From positions 1 through 64,000 of the forward strand of contig JAEWGI010000071.1 of NCBI GenBank assembly GCA_023388355.1: 64,000 bases of DNA. The letters are read 5' to 3'. The notes beneath the pieces were generated by a model, which made no database searches, had not been told where the DNA came from, and worked only from the letters and a program-made list of their open reading frames with translations. A program made the translations under genes and the position numbers. Of this stretch, positions 43,609 to 52,782 are shown one piece after another. The stretch's first letter is position 1. Each line of letters starts with the position of its first letter. Origin of the DNA: Pseudomonadota bacterium. GTDB lineage: Bacteria > Pseudomonadota > Gammaproteobacteria > Xanthomonadales > Xanthomonadaceae.

Positions 43609-44106
43609 TCAGACGCTGTGCGTCGGCTTGTTGAGCGTGGTGCTCCACTGCGCAACCGCCTTGCCACCCAGTCCGCCTTCCGCCTTCTGCTGCTGGTAGG
43701 TCCACTTGACCGAGCCGAAGCTCAGCTGGACCGTTTCCTGCGGCATGCCTTCCTTGTCGACCGAGGTCGTCACGCGATGGACAAGCACGTTCAGCAGTTC
43801 GATCTTGTAGTAATTGATCGCCTTGCCGTCCTTGTCAGCGCGGTAGAACTCGATGGCCGCCTTCGGGAAGGTGGTGCCGTTTGCCGCCGCCTGGTGCAAC
43901 GCGGTGGTGGCCAGGTCGATCTGCTTGACGATCTCGATCGGGGACATTTCCACGCGGGCCGCGGTCTGGCCGCCCTTGGTGGAAGCCGTCGCCGAACGCG
44001 GCTGCAGAACATCCTGGGTGAAGGATTCGATCTCGATCCAGTCCTTGTGCTCCTGGTCCCGGGATTCGCCCTTGATGGTGTCGATGCTGAGAAACGCGTG
44101 CTGCAT
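43609..44106 (-). CDS. hcp: Hcp (TssD), T6SS inner-tube protein
   Basis: This is a 165-residue Hcp1-type protein (MQHAFLSIDTIKGESRDQEH; VQLSFGSVKWTYQQQK). Hexameric rings stack into the expelled tube and can hold small effectors in the lumen. It is flanked on both sides by intergenic gaps of about 130 bases containing stem-loops, unlike the tightly packed genes around it. That fits separate control of a highly expressed product. Confidence 0.95.
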   Translation of the reverse strand: MQHAFLSIDTIKGESRDQEHKDWIEIESFTQDVLQPRSATASTKGGQTAARVEMSPIEIVKQIDLATTALHQAAANGTTFPKAAIEFYRADKDGKAINYYKIELLNVLVHRVTTSVDKEGMPQETVQLSFGSVKWTYQQQKAEGGLGGKAVAQWSTTLNKPTHSV

Positions 44107-44143
44107 GATCTGGTTTCCTTGTTCCGTTCTTCCGTGAGAAATA

Positions 44144-44159
44144 CCGGGCTTGTGCCCGG
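44144..44159 (-). promoter_or_regulatory. 6-bp stem-loop between tssC and hcp
   Basis: CCGGGC and GCCCGG pair around the loop TTGT in the 129-base gap between the tssC stop and the hcp start. There is no U-tract. It may be an RNA processing or attenuation element separating tssBC from hcp. Confidence 0.4.
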
Positions 44160-44235
44160 GGGATGGCCGGCCACCGCGGGATGCGGCAGTCCGGACTGTT
44201 CGGAGGATCTGCGCCCCCTCCTGTTGCGTTCCCCG

Positions 44236-45726
44236 CTAGGACTTCTTGGCGCCGGCCGGCAATTCGGCCACAAGCCGCAGCGAGACAGACAGCTCATCGA
44301 GCTGGAAATGCGGCCTGAGGAAGGCCACCGCGCGGTAGACCCCGGGCTTGCCCGGGACTTCCGAAACCTGGACGGACGCCTCGCGCAGCGGATACTGCGC
44401 CTTGGCCTCCTGCGTCGCATTGTCGTCGAGGAGCACGTACTGGGCGATCCAGCGATTGAGGAAATCCTCGACGTTGCCCGCGGACGCGAAGCTGCCGATC
44501 TTCTCGCGCATCATCGCCTTGAGGTAATGGGCGACGCGCGACACCGCGAAGATGTACTGCAGCTGCGCGGAGAGGATGGCGTTGGCGTTGGCCGAATCGG
44601 TGTTGTACTTCTTCGGCTTCTGCACCGACTGGGCGCCGAAGAAGGCGGCGTAGTCGGTGTTCTTGCAGTGCACCAGCGGAATGAAGCCCAGGTCGCTGAG
44701 CTCCTTCTCGCGCCGGTCGGTGATGGCGATCTCGGTCGGGCACTTGAGCGCGACCTCGCCATCATCGGTACGGAAGGTGTGGGTCGGCAGGTCCTCGACC
44801 AGGCCGCCACCCTCCACGCCGCGGATCGCCGCGCACCAGCCGAAGTCCTCGAACGCCTGGGTCAGGCGCGCGCCGAAGGCGTAGGCGGTGTTGCACCACA
44901 GGTACTTGTCGTGGTCGGTGCCGCTGACGTCCTCGACGTAGTTGAAGCCCTCGACGGTCGTGCCTTCCTTGGGGTCGTACGGCAGGCGGCCGAGGAACCG
45001 GGGCATGGTCAGGCCCACGTAGCGGCTGTCCTCGGACTCGCGGAAGGACTTCCACTTGGCGTATTCGATGGTGTCGAACACCTTGGCCAGGTCGCGCGGC
45101 TTGCCCAGGTCGGTGAAGCTCTCCAGACCGAACATGTCGTTGCTCGCCGCGGCGATGAACGGCGCGTGCGCGGCGGCAGCCACGTGCGACATCTGCTCGA
45201 TGAAGTACATGTCCTCGGGCTGGCGGCCGATCTGGTAGTCGCCGATCAGCGCACCGAACGGCGCGCCACCGAAGGTGCCGAACTCCTCTTCGTAGACCTT
45301 CTTGAACAGCGCGCTCTGGTCAAAATCGATCGCCGACTTGAAGTCCCTGACCAGGTCCTTCTTGGGCGCGTTGAGCACCTTGATCTTGAGCAGCGTCCCG
45401 GTCGAGGTCTGCTGGCAGAGGTAGTGCAGGCCGCGCCAGGTGGACTCCAGCTCCTGGAACTTCGGCGCGTGCATGATCGCGCTCACCTGGTCGGAAATCA
45501 GGCGGTCGAGTTCGGCAACCCGCGAATCCAGGGTGAGGTTGAGGTTGTCGGAGACGACGACGGTGCCCTGCAGCACCTCCCTCGCGAGCTCGGCGATGAT
45601 GTCCTTGGCGCGCTGATGCTCGGCCTCCGACTTGGCGACCTTGCTCTTCTCGACGATCTGGTCGAGAAGCCCCAGTTCGACGGTCTGCGCGGCCTTGCCG
45701 GCAGGGGTGGCTGCTTTGACGTTCAT
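44236..45726 (-). CDS. tssC: TssC, large subunit of the contractile sheath
   Basis: This is a 496-residue protein of the expected length, with conserved stretches such as LESTWRGLHYLCQQT, GDYQIGRQPEDM and YLKAMMREKIGSF. TssC pairs with TssB in the sheath that contracts to fire the Hcp tube. It begins three bases after the tssB stop. Confidence 0.97.
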   Translation of the reverse strand: MNVKAATPAGKAAQTVELGLLDQIVEKSKVAKSEAEHQRAKDIIAELAREVLQGTVVVSDNLNLTLDSRVAELDRLISDQVSAIMHAPKFQELESTWRGLHYLCQQTSTGTLLKIKVLNAPKKDLVRDFKSAIDFDQSALFKKVYEEEFGTFGGAPFGALIGDYQIGRQPEDMYFIEQMSHVAAAAHAPFIAAASNDMFGLESFTDLGKPRDLAKVFDTIEYAKWKSFRESEDSRYVGLTMPRFLGRLPYDPKEGTTVEGFNYVEDVSGTDHDKYLWCNTAYAFGARLTQAFEDFGWCAAIRGVEGGGLVEDLPTHTFRTDDGEVALKCPTEIAITDRREKELSDLGFIPLVHCKNTDYAAFFGAQSVQKPKKYNTDSANANAILSAQLQYIFAVSRVAHYLKAMMREKIGSFASAGNVEDFLNRWIAQYVLLDDNATQEAKAQYPLREASVQVSEVPGKPGVYRAVAFLRPHFQLDELSVSLRLVAELPAGAKKS

Positions 45727-45729
45727 TGC

Positions 45730-46239
45730 TTACTCCTGCCCCTCTTCACCGGACTTGCCGAGTTGCTTGAGCTGCTCGGTGTTGTTCAACACGTCGTTGA
45801 GCAGGTCCTCGAGCTTTTCATTGCCCGCAAGCTTGTTGCGCAGGTCGGCAAGCTTGGAACGGGCCTCCAGCAGCTTGCGCAGCGGCTCCACCTGGTCGAC
45901 CACGGACTCGGGCCTGAAGTCGTCCATCGAGTTGAACCTGAGGTCGACCGCGAACTCACCGCCCTGGTCGCTGATCTTGTTCGGCACCCGGAACGAGGCC
46001 CGCGGGGCCATCCCTTCCATCACGTCGTCGAAGTTGTCCAGGTCGATGTTGACGAACTTCCGGTCCTTGAGCCGCGGCAGCGGTTCTTCCGGCTGGCCGC
46101 TGAGGTCGCCGAGCACGCCGACGACGAACGGAATTTCCTTCTGTTCGATGGCGTCGCCCTTCTCCACGTCATAGGTCAACTGCACCCGCGGCGGGCGCAC
46201 CTTCTGCAGCTTCTTCTGGACGCTGTCCTTCTTTGCCAT
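45730..46239 (-). CDS. tssB: TssB, small subunit of the contractile sheath
   Basis: This is a 169-residue protein with the TssB motifs RVQLTYDVEKGDA, PFVVGVLGDLSG and RKFVNIDLDNFDDVM. It interlocks with TssC, and its C-terminal helix region is the usual ClpV contact. It follows the TPR lipoprotein gene by 30 bases. Confidence 0.97.
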   Translation of the reverse strand: MAKKDSVQKKLQKVRPPRVQLTYDVEKGDAIEQKEIPFVVGVLGDLSGQPEEPLPRLKDRKFVNIDLDNFDDVMEGMAPRASFRVPNKISDQGGEFAVDLRFNSMDDFRPESVVDQVEPLRKLLEARSKLADLRNKLAGNEKLEDLLNDVLNNTEQLKQLGKSGEEGQE

Positions 46240-46269
46240 CTTGCGATCTCCGATTTCGCGTGGACCAGC

Positions 46270-46884
46270 TCAGTTCCCACCGAGCCTGTCGAACGGGTTT
46301 GTGGTGGGCTTTGCAGCGGGTGCCTGTTCGGCCGCCGGCGCGGGCGTGGGCGCAGCGCGCCGACGCGCGGGAGCGCGACGGGTGGGCTCGGGGACGCCGG
46401 CAACTTCCGGCCCCATCGTCTCGCGCATCATCTCGGCCAGTTCGCGCGCCTCGCGCTGGGCCGCCTCGCTGGTCAGCGCGCCGCTGCTCTGCAGCCGCTG
46501 CAGCGATTGCGTGGCGATCCGGAACCCGCCCAGGGTGAGCACGCTCTCGGCCACCTTGTCGGTGGGATCGCGCAACAGGACTTCTTCGGATGCCACGATC
46601 GCGCGACCGTAGTTACCGGTATCGAAATGCAGCTGGGCCAGCCGCACCCAGGGCTCCTTGCGGGTCGGGTCGGACTTGGCCGCCGACTCGAAGCTCTGCA
46701 GCGCGCCGGCGAAGTTCGCCGAGGTGAGCTGGCTCTCGGCCGTCCCCATCAGCGAGTCGTAGGTAACGACGGGCGGCGCCTGGGTGGCACCGCTGGTCGC
46801 GCACGCCGCAAGCGAGGCGACGATGGCCGAGGCCACCAGAATGCGGACGGCGGCAAGCCCGCTGCGCTTTGAATCCATGTGCAT
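46270..46884 (-). CDS. TPR-repeat lipoprotein heading the sheath operon
   Basis: This is a 204-residue protein. The lipoprotein signal ends ASLAAC (lipid-modified Cys about 28). Residues about 40-110 are TPR-like (SANFAGALQSFESAAKSDPT; FDTGNYGRAIVASEEVLL), and the tail is Ala/Pro/Arg-rich. It is the first gene of the minus-strand operon. In Acinetobacter a periplasmic protein gene (asaA, possibly the same as tslA) lies just upstream of tssB and helps place T6SS assembly at cell contacts. The position is similar, but I have not established homology. GGGGAG lies five bases before the ATG. Confidence 0.7.
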   Translation of the reverse strand: MHMDSKRSGLAAVRILVASAIVASLAACATSGATQAPPVVTYDSLMGTAESQLTSANFAGALQSFESAAKSDPTRKEPWVRLAQLHFDTGNYGRAIVASEEVLLRDPTDKVAESVLTLGGFRIATQSLQRLQSSGALTSEAAQREARELAEMMRETMGPEVAGVPEPTRRAPARRRAAPTPAPAAEQAPAAKPTTNPFDRLGGN

Positions 46885-46960
46885 GACAACTCCCCGTTTG
46901 ACCTAACGATCCATGTCGGATGTCGCGGGGCGACAGCAACAGGCCGGCGGTATGCGCGTC

Positions 46961-46990
46961 GGTATAAATCAGGTTTCACACCAGCGTCAA
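46961..46990 (-). promoter_or_regulatory. Candidate sigma-70 promoter for the sheath-baseplate operon
   Basis: On the minus strand TTGACG (46990-46985) and TATACC (46966-46961) are 18 bases apart, about 77 bases before the start codon at 46884. The region lies in the 167-base divergent gap before tssJ. The match is by eye and the -10 box is only partial. Confidence 0.4.
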
Positions 46991-47017
46991 GTATAGCCGC
47001 TTGGCGTCAGAAGACGA

Positions 47018-47039
47018 CACAATTCACCATTCCATTGTG
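47018..47039. promoter_or_regulatory. Operator-like dyad upstream of tssJ
   Basis: CACAAT (47018-47023) and ATTGTG (47034-47039) form an inverted repeat with a 10-base spacer, 12 bases before the tssJ start codon and inside the divergent T6SS promoter region. It could bind a regulator controlling the right arm. No binding protein can be named. Confidence 0.3.
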
Positions 47040-47051
47040 ACAGGGGATACC

Positions 47052-47732
47052 ATGGCCGGGTCAAGCAACGTGGATCGCGCTATGGACAGCCCCTCCGTCC
47101 CCCACTCCGCCCGTTTGCCCGCCGCCTGCGCCCGGCTTGCCGTCGTCGCCGGCCTGCTGTTCGCGCTCGCGGGTTGCGCCTCGGCGCCAGCGCGTGAAGA
47201 CGCGCCCGGCCTGCTCGGCAGGGCGCTGGAGACGGTCGGGCTGCGCAAACCGGCCGAGGAAGAAGTCGCGCAGCCGCGGCCGAAAACGGTTCCGCTGCGC
47301 CTGTGGGCGGGCCCGAACCTGAATTCTGGCCGCGACAACAAGTCGCTCGCGGTCGTGGTCAAGATCTACCGCCTGCGCGACCACCAGCGCTTCGAACGCG
47401 CGCCGTTCTCGGCGTTCCTGGACGAGGACGCGGAACGCGACGCCCTCGGCGAGGACCTGATCGGCTCCACGGAAATCGTGCTCCAGCCCGGCCAGCGGCA
47501 CGAGATCGCCGAACGGCTGCCGCCGGAGGCTGCCACGATGGGCGTCGTCGCCCTGTTCCGGGCGCCGGCGCCGGGGCGCTGGCGGTTTTCGTTCGATGCG
47601 GCAGCCGCCGAGGAGGATGGCGTGACCGTGGGCCTGCACGCCTGTGCGCTGACGACGTCGAGTGCGTCGCTGCAGTCGCAGGTCGCGGGCGAGGCCCACA
47701 CGCTGACGCTCACGCGGTGTGCGGGCGGTTGA
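47052..47732 (+). CDS. tssJ: TssJ, outer-membrane lipoprotein of the T6SS
   Basis: This is a 226-residue lipoprotein (signal ending FALAGC). The mature part has the TssJ beta-sandwich pattern (TVPLRLWAGPNLNSGRDNKS; LAVVVKIYRL) with the L1-loop region that binds TssM. AGGGG precedes the ATG at 47052; upstream in-frame codons are not used because they overlap the promoter region. It is the first gene of the right-hand operon tssJ-tssK-tssL-vgrG-3. Confidence 0.9.
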   Translation: MAGSSNVDRAMDSPSVPHSARLPAACARLAVVAGLLFALAGCASAPAREDAPGLLGRALETVGLRKPAEEEVAQPRPKTVPLRLWAGPNLNSGRDNKSLAVVVKIYRLRDHQRFERAPFSAFLDEDAERDALGEDLIGSTEIVLQPGQRHEIAERLPPEAATMGVVALFRAPAPGRWRFSFDAAAAEEDGVTVGLHACALTTSSASLQSQVAGEAHTLTLTRCAGG

Positions 47733-47824
47733 ACGAGCGGAGTGCCGGGTAATAATGTGGCCCTGCCGTCCGCGTGACGGCGGTGCGCGTCAGGGGCCAG
47801 GGAAGCGGAACGCAAGAGGTGGAT

Positions 47825-49165
47825 GTGGACGGGGCAGCAAAGGTGTTCTGGGGAGAGGGGCTGTTCCTGCGCCCCCAGCATTTCCAGCAGCAGGATGCGT
47901 ATCACGAGGGCCGCCTGCGCGACCTCGCGGGCACCCTGCATCCGTACGGCTGGGGGGTGCGCAGCTGCAGCTTCGACGAGGGCAGCCTGGCCTCCGGCAC
48001 GGTGCGCCCGGTCCGGATCTCGGCCGTGTTCCCCGATGGCGAGCCGTACTCGGCGCCGGCGCTGGACGAACTGCCCGATGCGCTGTCGCTGGCGGATCTG
48101 CCGCCAGGCGTCCAGGCGACCACGATCCATCTCGCCCTGCCCCTGCTGCGGCCCCAAGGCGGCAACTGCGGCCAGGAACCGGACGGCGTGGCCCGCTACC
48201 TCCAGGCCAATCGCCCGACCACGGACCTGTTCACGGAGGCGGCGGAAGCGGAGCTGGGGTTCCTGCGCAAGACCGTGCGCCTGCTGACCGAGGATGAGCC
48301 GCGCGACGCGTTCACCTCGATCCCGGTGGCGAGGGTGCGGCGGACCGCGACCGGAGGCTTCGAACTCGACGGCCAGTTCGTGCCGCCCTCGGCGAGCATC
48401 GGCTCGTCGCCGGCGCTGATGGCGCAGCTGCGGCGGCTGCTGGACGGGCTGCAGGCCAAGGTCGACGCCCTCTACGGCATCCACCGCGAACCCTCGCAGC
48501 ACATCATCGAATTCCGCTCCGGCGATATCGCGTCGTTCTGGCTGCTGCATACCGCCAACGCCTCGTTCGCGACGCTGTCGCACCTGTTCCGCCACCCGGG
48601 ACTGCCGCCGGAGCAGCTGTTCCAGGAACTCTCGCGCCTGGCGGGCAGCCTGATGACCTTCTCCAAGGCCTACTCGCTGGCCGACCTTCCCGCCTACAGC
48701 CATGGCGAACCGCAGGCCGGCTTCGAAGCGCTGTTCTCGATGATCCGCGAACTGCTCGACACGGTGATCTCCGAGCGCTATTTCGCGATCACGCTCAGCG
48801 AGGTCAAGCCCTCGTTCCACCTCGGGCGCATCGATTCGCAGCGCATCGACGAGCGCGCCGCGCTGTACCTGGCCGTCAGCGCCAACCTGCCCAGCCCGGA
48901 ACTCATCCAGACCGTGCCGGTGCGGTTCAAGATCGGCGCGCCGGACGACGTCGACAAGTGCGTGCTCTCGGCGCTGCCCGGGGTCAGGCTCAACCATGTG
49001 CCACAGGTGCCCGCGGCGATTCCCGTGCGCCCCGGCAACCAGTACTTCGCGCTTGAATCGCGCGGCCCGCTGTACGAACGCATGCTCAGGTCGGGCTCGG
49101 TCACGATCTATGTGCCGTCGGGCATCGAAGACCTCAAACTCGAACTCATCGCGCTGACCCAATGA
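47825..49165 (+). CDS. tssK: TssK, baseplate-to-membrane-complex connector
   Basis: This is about 446 residues, the standard TssK length, with KVFWGEGLFLRPQHFQQQ at the N-terminus and HLGRIDSQRIDERAALYL further on. TssK trimers link the baseplate to TssL and TssM. AAGAGG five bases before the GTG at 47825 sets the start; in-frame GTGs at 47774 and 47819 are alternatives. It overlaps tssL by four bases. Confidence 0.94.
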   Translation: MDGAAKVFWGEGLFLRPQHFQQQDAYHEGRLRDLAGTLHPYGWGVRSCSFDEGSLASGTVRPVRISAVFPDGEPYSAPALDELPDALSLADLPPGVQATTIHLALPLLRPQGGNCGQEPDGVARYLQANRPTTDLFTEAAEAELGFLRKTVRLLTEDEPRDAFTSIPVARVRRTATGGFELDGQFVPPSASIGSSPALMAQLRRLLDGLQAKVDALYGIHREPSQHIIEFRSGDIASFWLLHTANASFATLSHLFRHPGLPPEQLFQELSRLAGSLMTFSKAYSLADLPAYSHGEPQAGFEALFSMIRELLDTVISERYFAITLSEVKPSFHLGRIDSQRIDERAALYLAVSANLPSPELIQTVPVRFKIGAPDDVDKCVLSALPGVRLNHVPQVPAAIPVRPGNQYFALESRGPLYERMLRSGSVTIYVPSGIEDLKLELIALTQ

Positions 49166-49944
49166 TCCAGTCCAACCTGCCCCCGGTCCCCGCGGCCATG
49201 CCGACGTCGGACGCGCTCGCGACCAACACGCCCGTGGTCGCACCGCGAAGCCTGCTCGACCTGATGTCCGACGGCTTCTACCTGCTGATGCTGATCAAGC
49301 GCGGTCAGGTGCCCAACGACGCCGAGCGGTTCTTCGAATCGATCCGGCAGTTCCTGGAGAAGGTCGAACGCGGCGCCGCCAAGCTCGATATCCCCTCGGT
49401 GGACGTGCACGCGGGCAAGTACGCCTTCTGCGCCGCCATCGACGAGGCCATCCTGTCCCAGCCCTCGCAGCTGCACTCGAGCTGGGAACGCAACCCGCTG
49501 CAGCTGCGCCTGTTCGGCGAGCATCTTGCCGGCGAGCACTTCTTCGACCGGCTTGAGGAGCTGCGCAGCCAGGGCGCCGCGCGGCTGGCCTCGCTCGAGG
49601 TCTACCACTACTGCCTGCTGCTGGGCTTCGAAGGCAAGTACCGGCTGGAGGGCACCGAGAAGCTCGGCTACCTCACCGCGCGCCTCGGCGACGAGATCAC
49701 CTACATCAAGGGCAAGCGCACCGGCTTCGCGCCGCACTGGCTGCCGCCCGACCGGGTGGTGCATGCGCTGCGCCAGGTGATCCCGCTGTGGGCGCCGGCC
49801 GCGGTGCTGGCGGTGGTGGGCCTGCTGGGCTATTTCGGACTGAACGCCTGGCTGGGCCGGGACACCGACCGGCAGTTGGCCGCGCACCAGGACATCGTGC
49901 AGCTGCCGCAGGAAACCGCGCGCATCACCATCACGCTACCCTAG
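49162..49944 (+). CDS. tssL: TssL (DotU), inner-membrane T6SS subunit
   Basis: This is a 260-residue protein with the DotU cytoplasmic domain (RSLLDLMSDGFYLLMLIKRG; FCAAIDEAILS) and one C-terminal membrane helix (about 213-232). It ends shortly after, with no peptidoglycan-binding extension; that function is probably supplied by the separate OmpA-like TagN. It follows tssK with a four-base overlap. Confidence 0.95.
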   Translation: MIQSNLPPVPAAMPTSDALATNTPVVAPRSLLDLMSDGFYLLMLIKRGQVPNDAERFFESIRQFLEKVERGAAKLDIPSVDVHAGKYAFCAAIDEAILSQPSQLHSSWERNPLQLRLFGEHLAGEHFFDRLEELRSQGAARLASLEVYHYCLLLGFEGKYRLEGTEKLGYLTARLGDEITYIKGKRTGFAPHWLPPDRVVHALRQVIPLWAPAAVLAVVGLLGYFGLNAWLGRDTDRQLAAHQDIVQLPQETARITITLP

Positions 49945-49965
49945 CGCAGGGAGAAAGACTCGAAC

Positions 49966-52740
49966 ATGGACGTTGCACACCACTGGCAGCAAGCCCTAGC
50001 TGCACTGGCCCGGCTCTCGCCCGGCCAGCGCACCATCCGCCTCGTCGAGGCGCCGGGCGGGGAGGCGCCGGAGATTCTCGGCCAGCTCGCGTCGGAGGCG
50101 ATCGTCGAGCGCTTTTCGGGCCGCGAGGCGGTCTGCGAACCGTTCCGCTTCGAGGTTTCGGTACTGTCCTCGTCGGCCGAGCTCGACCTCGCGCCGATGC
50201 TGGGCCAGCCGCTGGGCCTGCGCTTGGACGGACCGACACCGCGCACCTGGTTCGGCATCTGCACCGAGGTCGGCCTGACCGGCAGCGACGGCGGCCTGGC
50301 CCGCTACACGCTGGCGATCGAGCCGTTCACCGCCCTGCTCCGCCTGCGCCGCAACGCGCTGGTGTTCCAGGATCTGGACGTGCAGGGCATCGTCGGCCGC
50401 GTGCTCGACGACCACCCGCTGTCGGCCTTCCGCTGGGAGGTCACCCAGCCGCTGCCCGCGCGCCCGATCACCACCCAGTACCGCGAGGACGACTTCGCCT
50501 TCCTCGAGCGCCTGCTGGCCGACGCCGGCCTGGCCTGGCATTTCGAGCCTGACGAAGGCGCGCCCGCCGGCCACACCTGGGTCATCCGCGACCGCGAGGC
50601 GCCGGTGCCGGATCTGGGGCCGGTGCGCTTCCACCGGATCGACATCACCGAGGCCGACGACGCCATCAGCGTGTTCCGCGACCGCCTGCAGGCCACGCCC
50701 ACCGCGCGCGCGGTCGCCAGCTGGCAGACCGCGCAGGTGGCCGCCCCGGCGGCACAGGCCGAAGCCGATGGCGCCGGCCTGCCGCCGCTGGAAGTGTTCA
50801 CCGCCCCGCGCGCCGGCCGCTTCGACGACGCCGGCCAGGCCCAACTCCATGCCGACCTGCAGCTCGACGCCCTGCGCGTGGCCCGGCGGGTGCAGGCCGG
50901 CGCGGGCAGCGCCCGCGTGCTGGCGCCGGGCTCGGCGTTCACTCTGACCCAACACGAAAGCCACGGCGGCCAGGCCTTCGTGGTGCTGGCGGTCGAACAC
51001 AGCGCCTGCAACAACTTCGAAGGCGGGATGGCCGACCTGCTCGACCGGCTGGGCGACGGCGGCGAGCGCCACGACTACCGCAACCGCTTCGTCGCCGCGC
51101 CGCAGGGCACGCCGATCGTGCCGATGGAACGCCCGCCGGTGCGCAGCCACGGCCCGCAGACCGCGCGCGTGGTCGGCTTGCCCGATGCCGCCGTCACGCC
51201 CACGCGCGAGCACCAGGTGCGGATCCAGTTCGCCTGGCAGCGCGGCGTGCAGCCCAATGCCGGCGGCCTGTCGGACACCGGCTCGACCGCCTTCCCCGAC
51301 GGCCACGCCCCGGGCGACGCCACGTCCGGCACCTGGGTGCCCGTCGCCGAGTGGCTGGCCGGCCCCAACTGGGGCTCGCACTTCCTGCCGCGCATCGGCG
51401 CCGAGGTGCTGGTGGAGTTCCTGCACGGTGACCTCGACCAGCCGCGCATCACCGGCCAGCTCTACAACGGCGCGGTCGCCCCGCCCTTCGCCCTGATGGA
51501 TGCCAGCAACCACCCCGGCACCCTGAGCGGCCTGCACTCGCAGTCGCACGATGCCGGCGGCAGCCAGCAGTGGGTGCTCGACGACGCCACCGGCCAGCTG
51601 CGTTCGCGCCTGCACACCACCCTGGCCGACAGCCGGCTGGAGCTGGGCTACCTGATCGAGCATAGCGACGGCAGCCGCGGCGGCCTGCGCGGACAGGGGT
51701 TCGAGCTGGCCACCGGTGGCTGGGGCAACCTGCACGCGCCGCAGGGCCTGCTGCTGTCCACCACGGCGCGCGCCGAGGGCGTCTCCACCCAGCTCGATAT
51801 CGCCGAAGCCGTGGCCCAGTTCAAGGGCGCCGAGCGCACCGCGCAGGCCCTGCACGAGACGGCCCTGCAGCAGCAGGTGCCCGGCCTTGCGGCCAACGAG
51901 CCGCATACCGCGCTGCGCGAGATGCTCGACCCAGAGGTGGACGGCAAGTACGGCGGTCCGGTCAACGGCCAGCCGGCGGTCAAGCCCGGCTCCGGCAGCC
52001 GCGAAGGCGACATCCCCGTCGAACGCTTCGCCCAGCCCGTGCTGGTGGCCGAAAGCCCCGACCGCATCGCCTGGACCACTCCGGCCAGCGCCCTGGCCTT
52101 TGCCGGCGCCAACCTGCACCTCACCTCGCAGGACGATGCCCACCTGGCTGCCGGCCAAACGTTTGCGGCCGTCTCGGGCAAGCACGGCGCCCTGCTCGCC
52201 CAGTCCGGCCCGATCCGCGCGATCGCCGCCAACGGCCCGGTCACGCTCCAGGCCCATACGGGAGAACTGGAACTGCTGGCGGACAAGTCGGTCACCGTCA
52301 CCGCGACCGACGAACGCATCGACGTACTGGCCAAGGAGAAGATCGTCCTCCAGGCCGGGCAAACCCGGGTGACGCTGGAAGGCGCGAACATCACCTTCGA
52401 ATGCCCCGGGAAGTTCACGGTTAAGGCGGCGAAGCATCCGTTTATGGGTGGCGAAAGCAATGCGGCCAAGCCTATACAGTTGCCACTCCTGCTTGCTTCG
52501 AAAATGAAGTATCGGGGCAAGCTCCGGCTCGTCGACACGAACAACAAACCAAAACCAGATATCTATTACAAAATTGTCACCAAAACCGGCGAAGTGCTTG
52601 CTGAGGGCATCACCGACGACACAGGTCGCAGCATTACTGTCGCGACGAACGAGCACACCCCCGTCACCGCCTATCTCGGTAAAGGTGGTTGGTCCATCGA
52701 AGAGAGCATACGGGACGCTGGCGAAAGTTGCGGCTGCTGA
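49966..52740 (+). CDS. vgrG: VgrG-3 (TssI) with a compositionally distinct transthyretin-like tail
   Basis: This is a 924-residue VgrG. The core (TTQYREDDFAFLERLLADAG; FLPRIGAEVLVEFLHGDLD) is GC-rich like VgrG-1 and VgrG-2. From about base 52,440 the DNA becomes visibly AT-richer. The last 90 residues (KYRGKLRLVDTNNKPKPDI, YYKIVTKTGEVLAEGITDD) make a transthyretin-like domain and end GESCGC. The break suggests a swapped tail that recruits the downstream effector. It follows tssL by 21 bases. Confidence 0.93.
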   Translation: MDVAHHWQQALAALARLSPGQRTIRLVEAPGGEAPEILGQLASEAIVERFSGREAVCEPFRFEVSVLSSSAELDLAPMLGQPLGLRLDGPTPRTWFGICTEVGLTGSDGGLARYTLAIEPFTALLRLRRNALVFQDLDVQGIVGRVLDDHPLSAFRWEVTQPLPARPITTQYREDDFAFLERLLADAGLAWHFEPDEGAPAGHTWVIRDREAPVPDLGPVRFHRIDITEADDAISVFRDRLQATPTARAVASWQTAQVAAPAAQAEADGAGLPPLEVFTAPRAGRFDDAGQAQLHADLQLDALRVARRVQAGAGSARVLAPGSAFTLTQHESHGGQAFVVLAVEHSACNNFEGGMADLLDRLGDGGERHDYRNRFVAAPQGTPIVPMERPPVRSHGPQTARVVGLPDAAVTPTREHQVRIQFAWQRGVQPNAGGLSDTGSTAFPDGHAPGDATSGTWVPVAEWLAGPNWGSHFLPRIGAEVLVEFLHGDLDQPRITGQLYNGAVAPPFALMDASNHPGTLSGLHSQSHDAGGSQQWVLDDATGQLRSRLHTTLADSRLELGYLIEHSDGSRGGLRGQGFELATGGWGNLHAPQGLLLSTTARAEGVSTQLDIAEAVAQFKGAERTAQALHETALQQQVPGLAANEPHTALREMLDPEVDGKYGGPVNGQPAVKPGSGSREGDIPVERFAQPVLVAESPDRIAWTTPASALAFAGANLHLTSQDDAHLAAGQTFAAVSGKHGALLAQSGPIRAIAANGPVTLQAHTGELELLADKSVTVTATDERIDVLAKEKIVLQAGQTRVTLEGANITFECPGKFTVKAAKHPFMGGESNAAKPIQLPLLLASKMKYRGKLRLVDTNNKPKPDIYYKIVTKTGEVLAEGITDDTGRSITVATNEHTPVTAYLGKGGWSIEESIRDAGESCGC

Positions 52741-52782
52741 GCGAAGGCATGACAAAGCATTGACATTGCGAGGCCGATCAGA

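Noticed and set aside
52440..52740. Catalytic effector domain fused to VgrG-3
   Set aside because: The tail is a short beta-rich transthyretin-like domain without catalytic motifs. The likely effector is the separate downstream protein.
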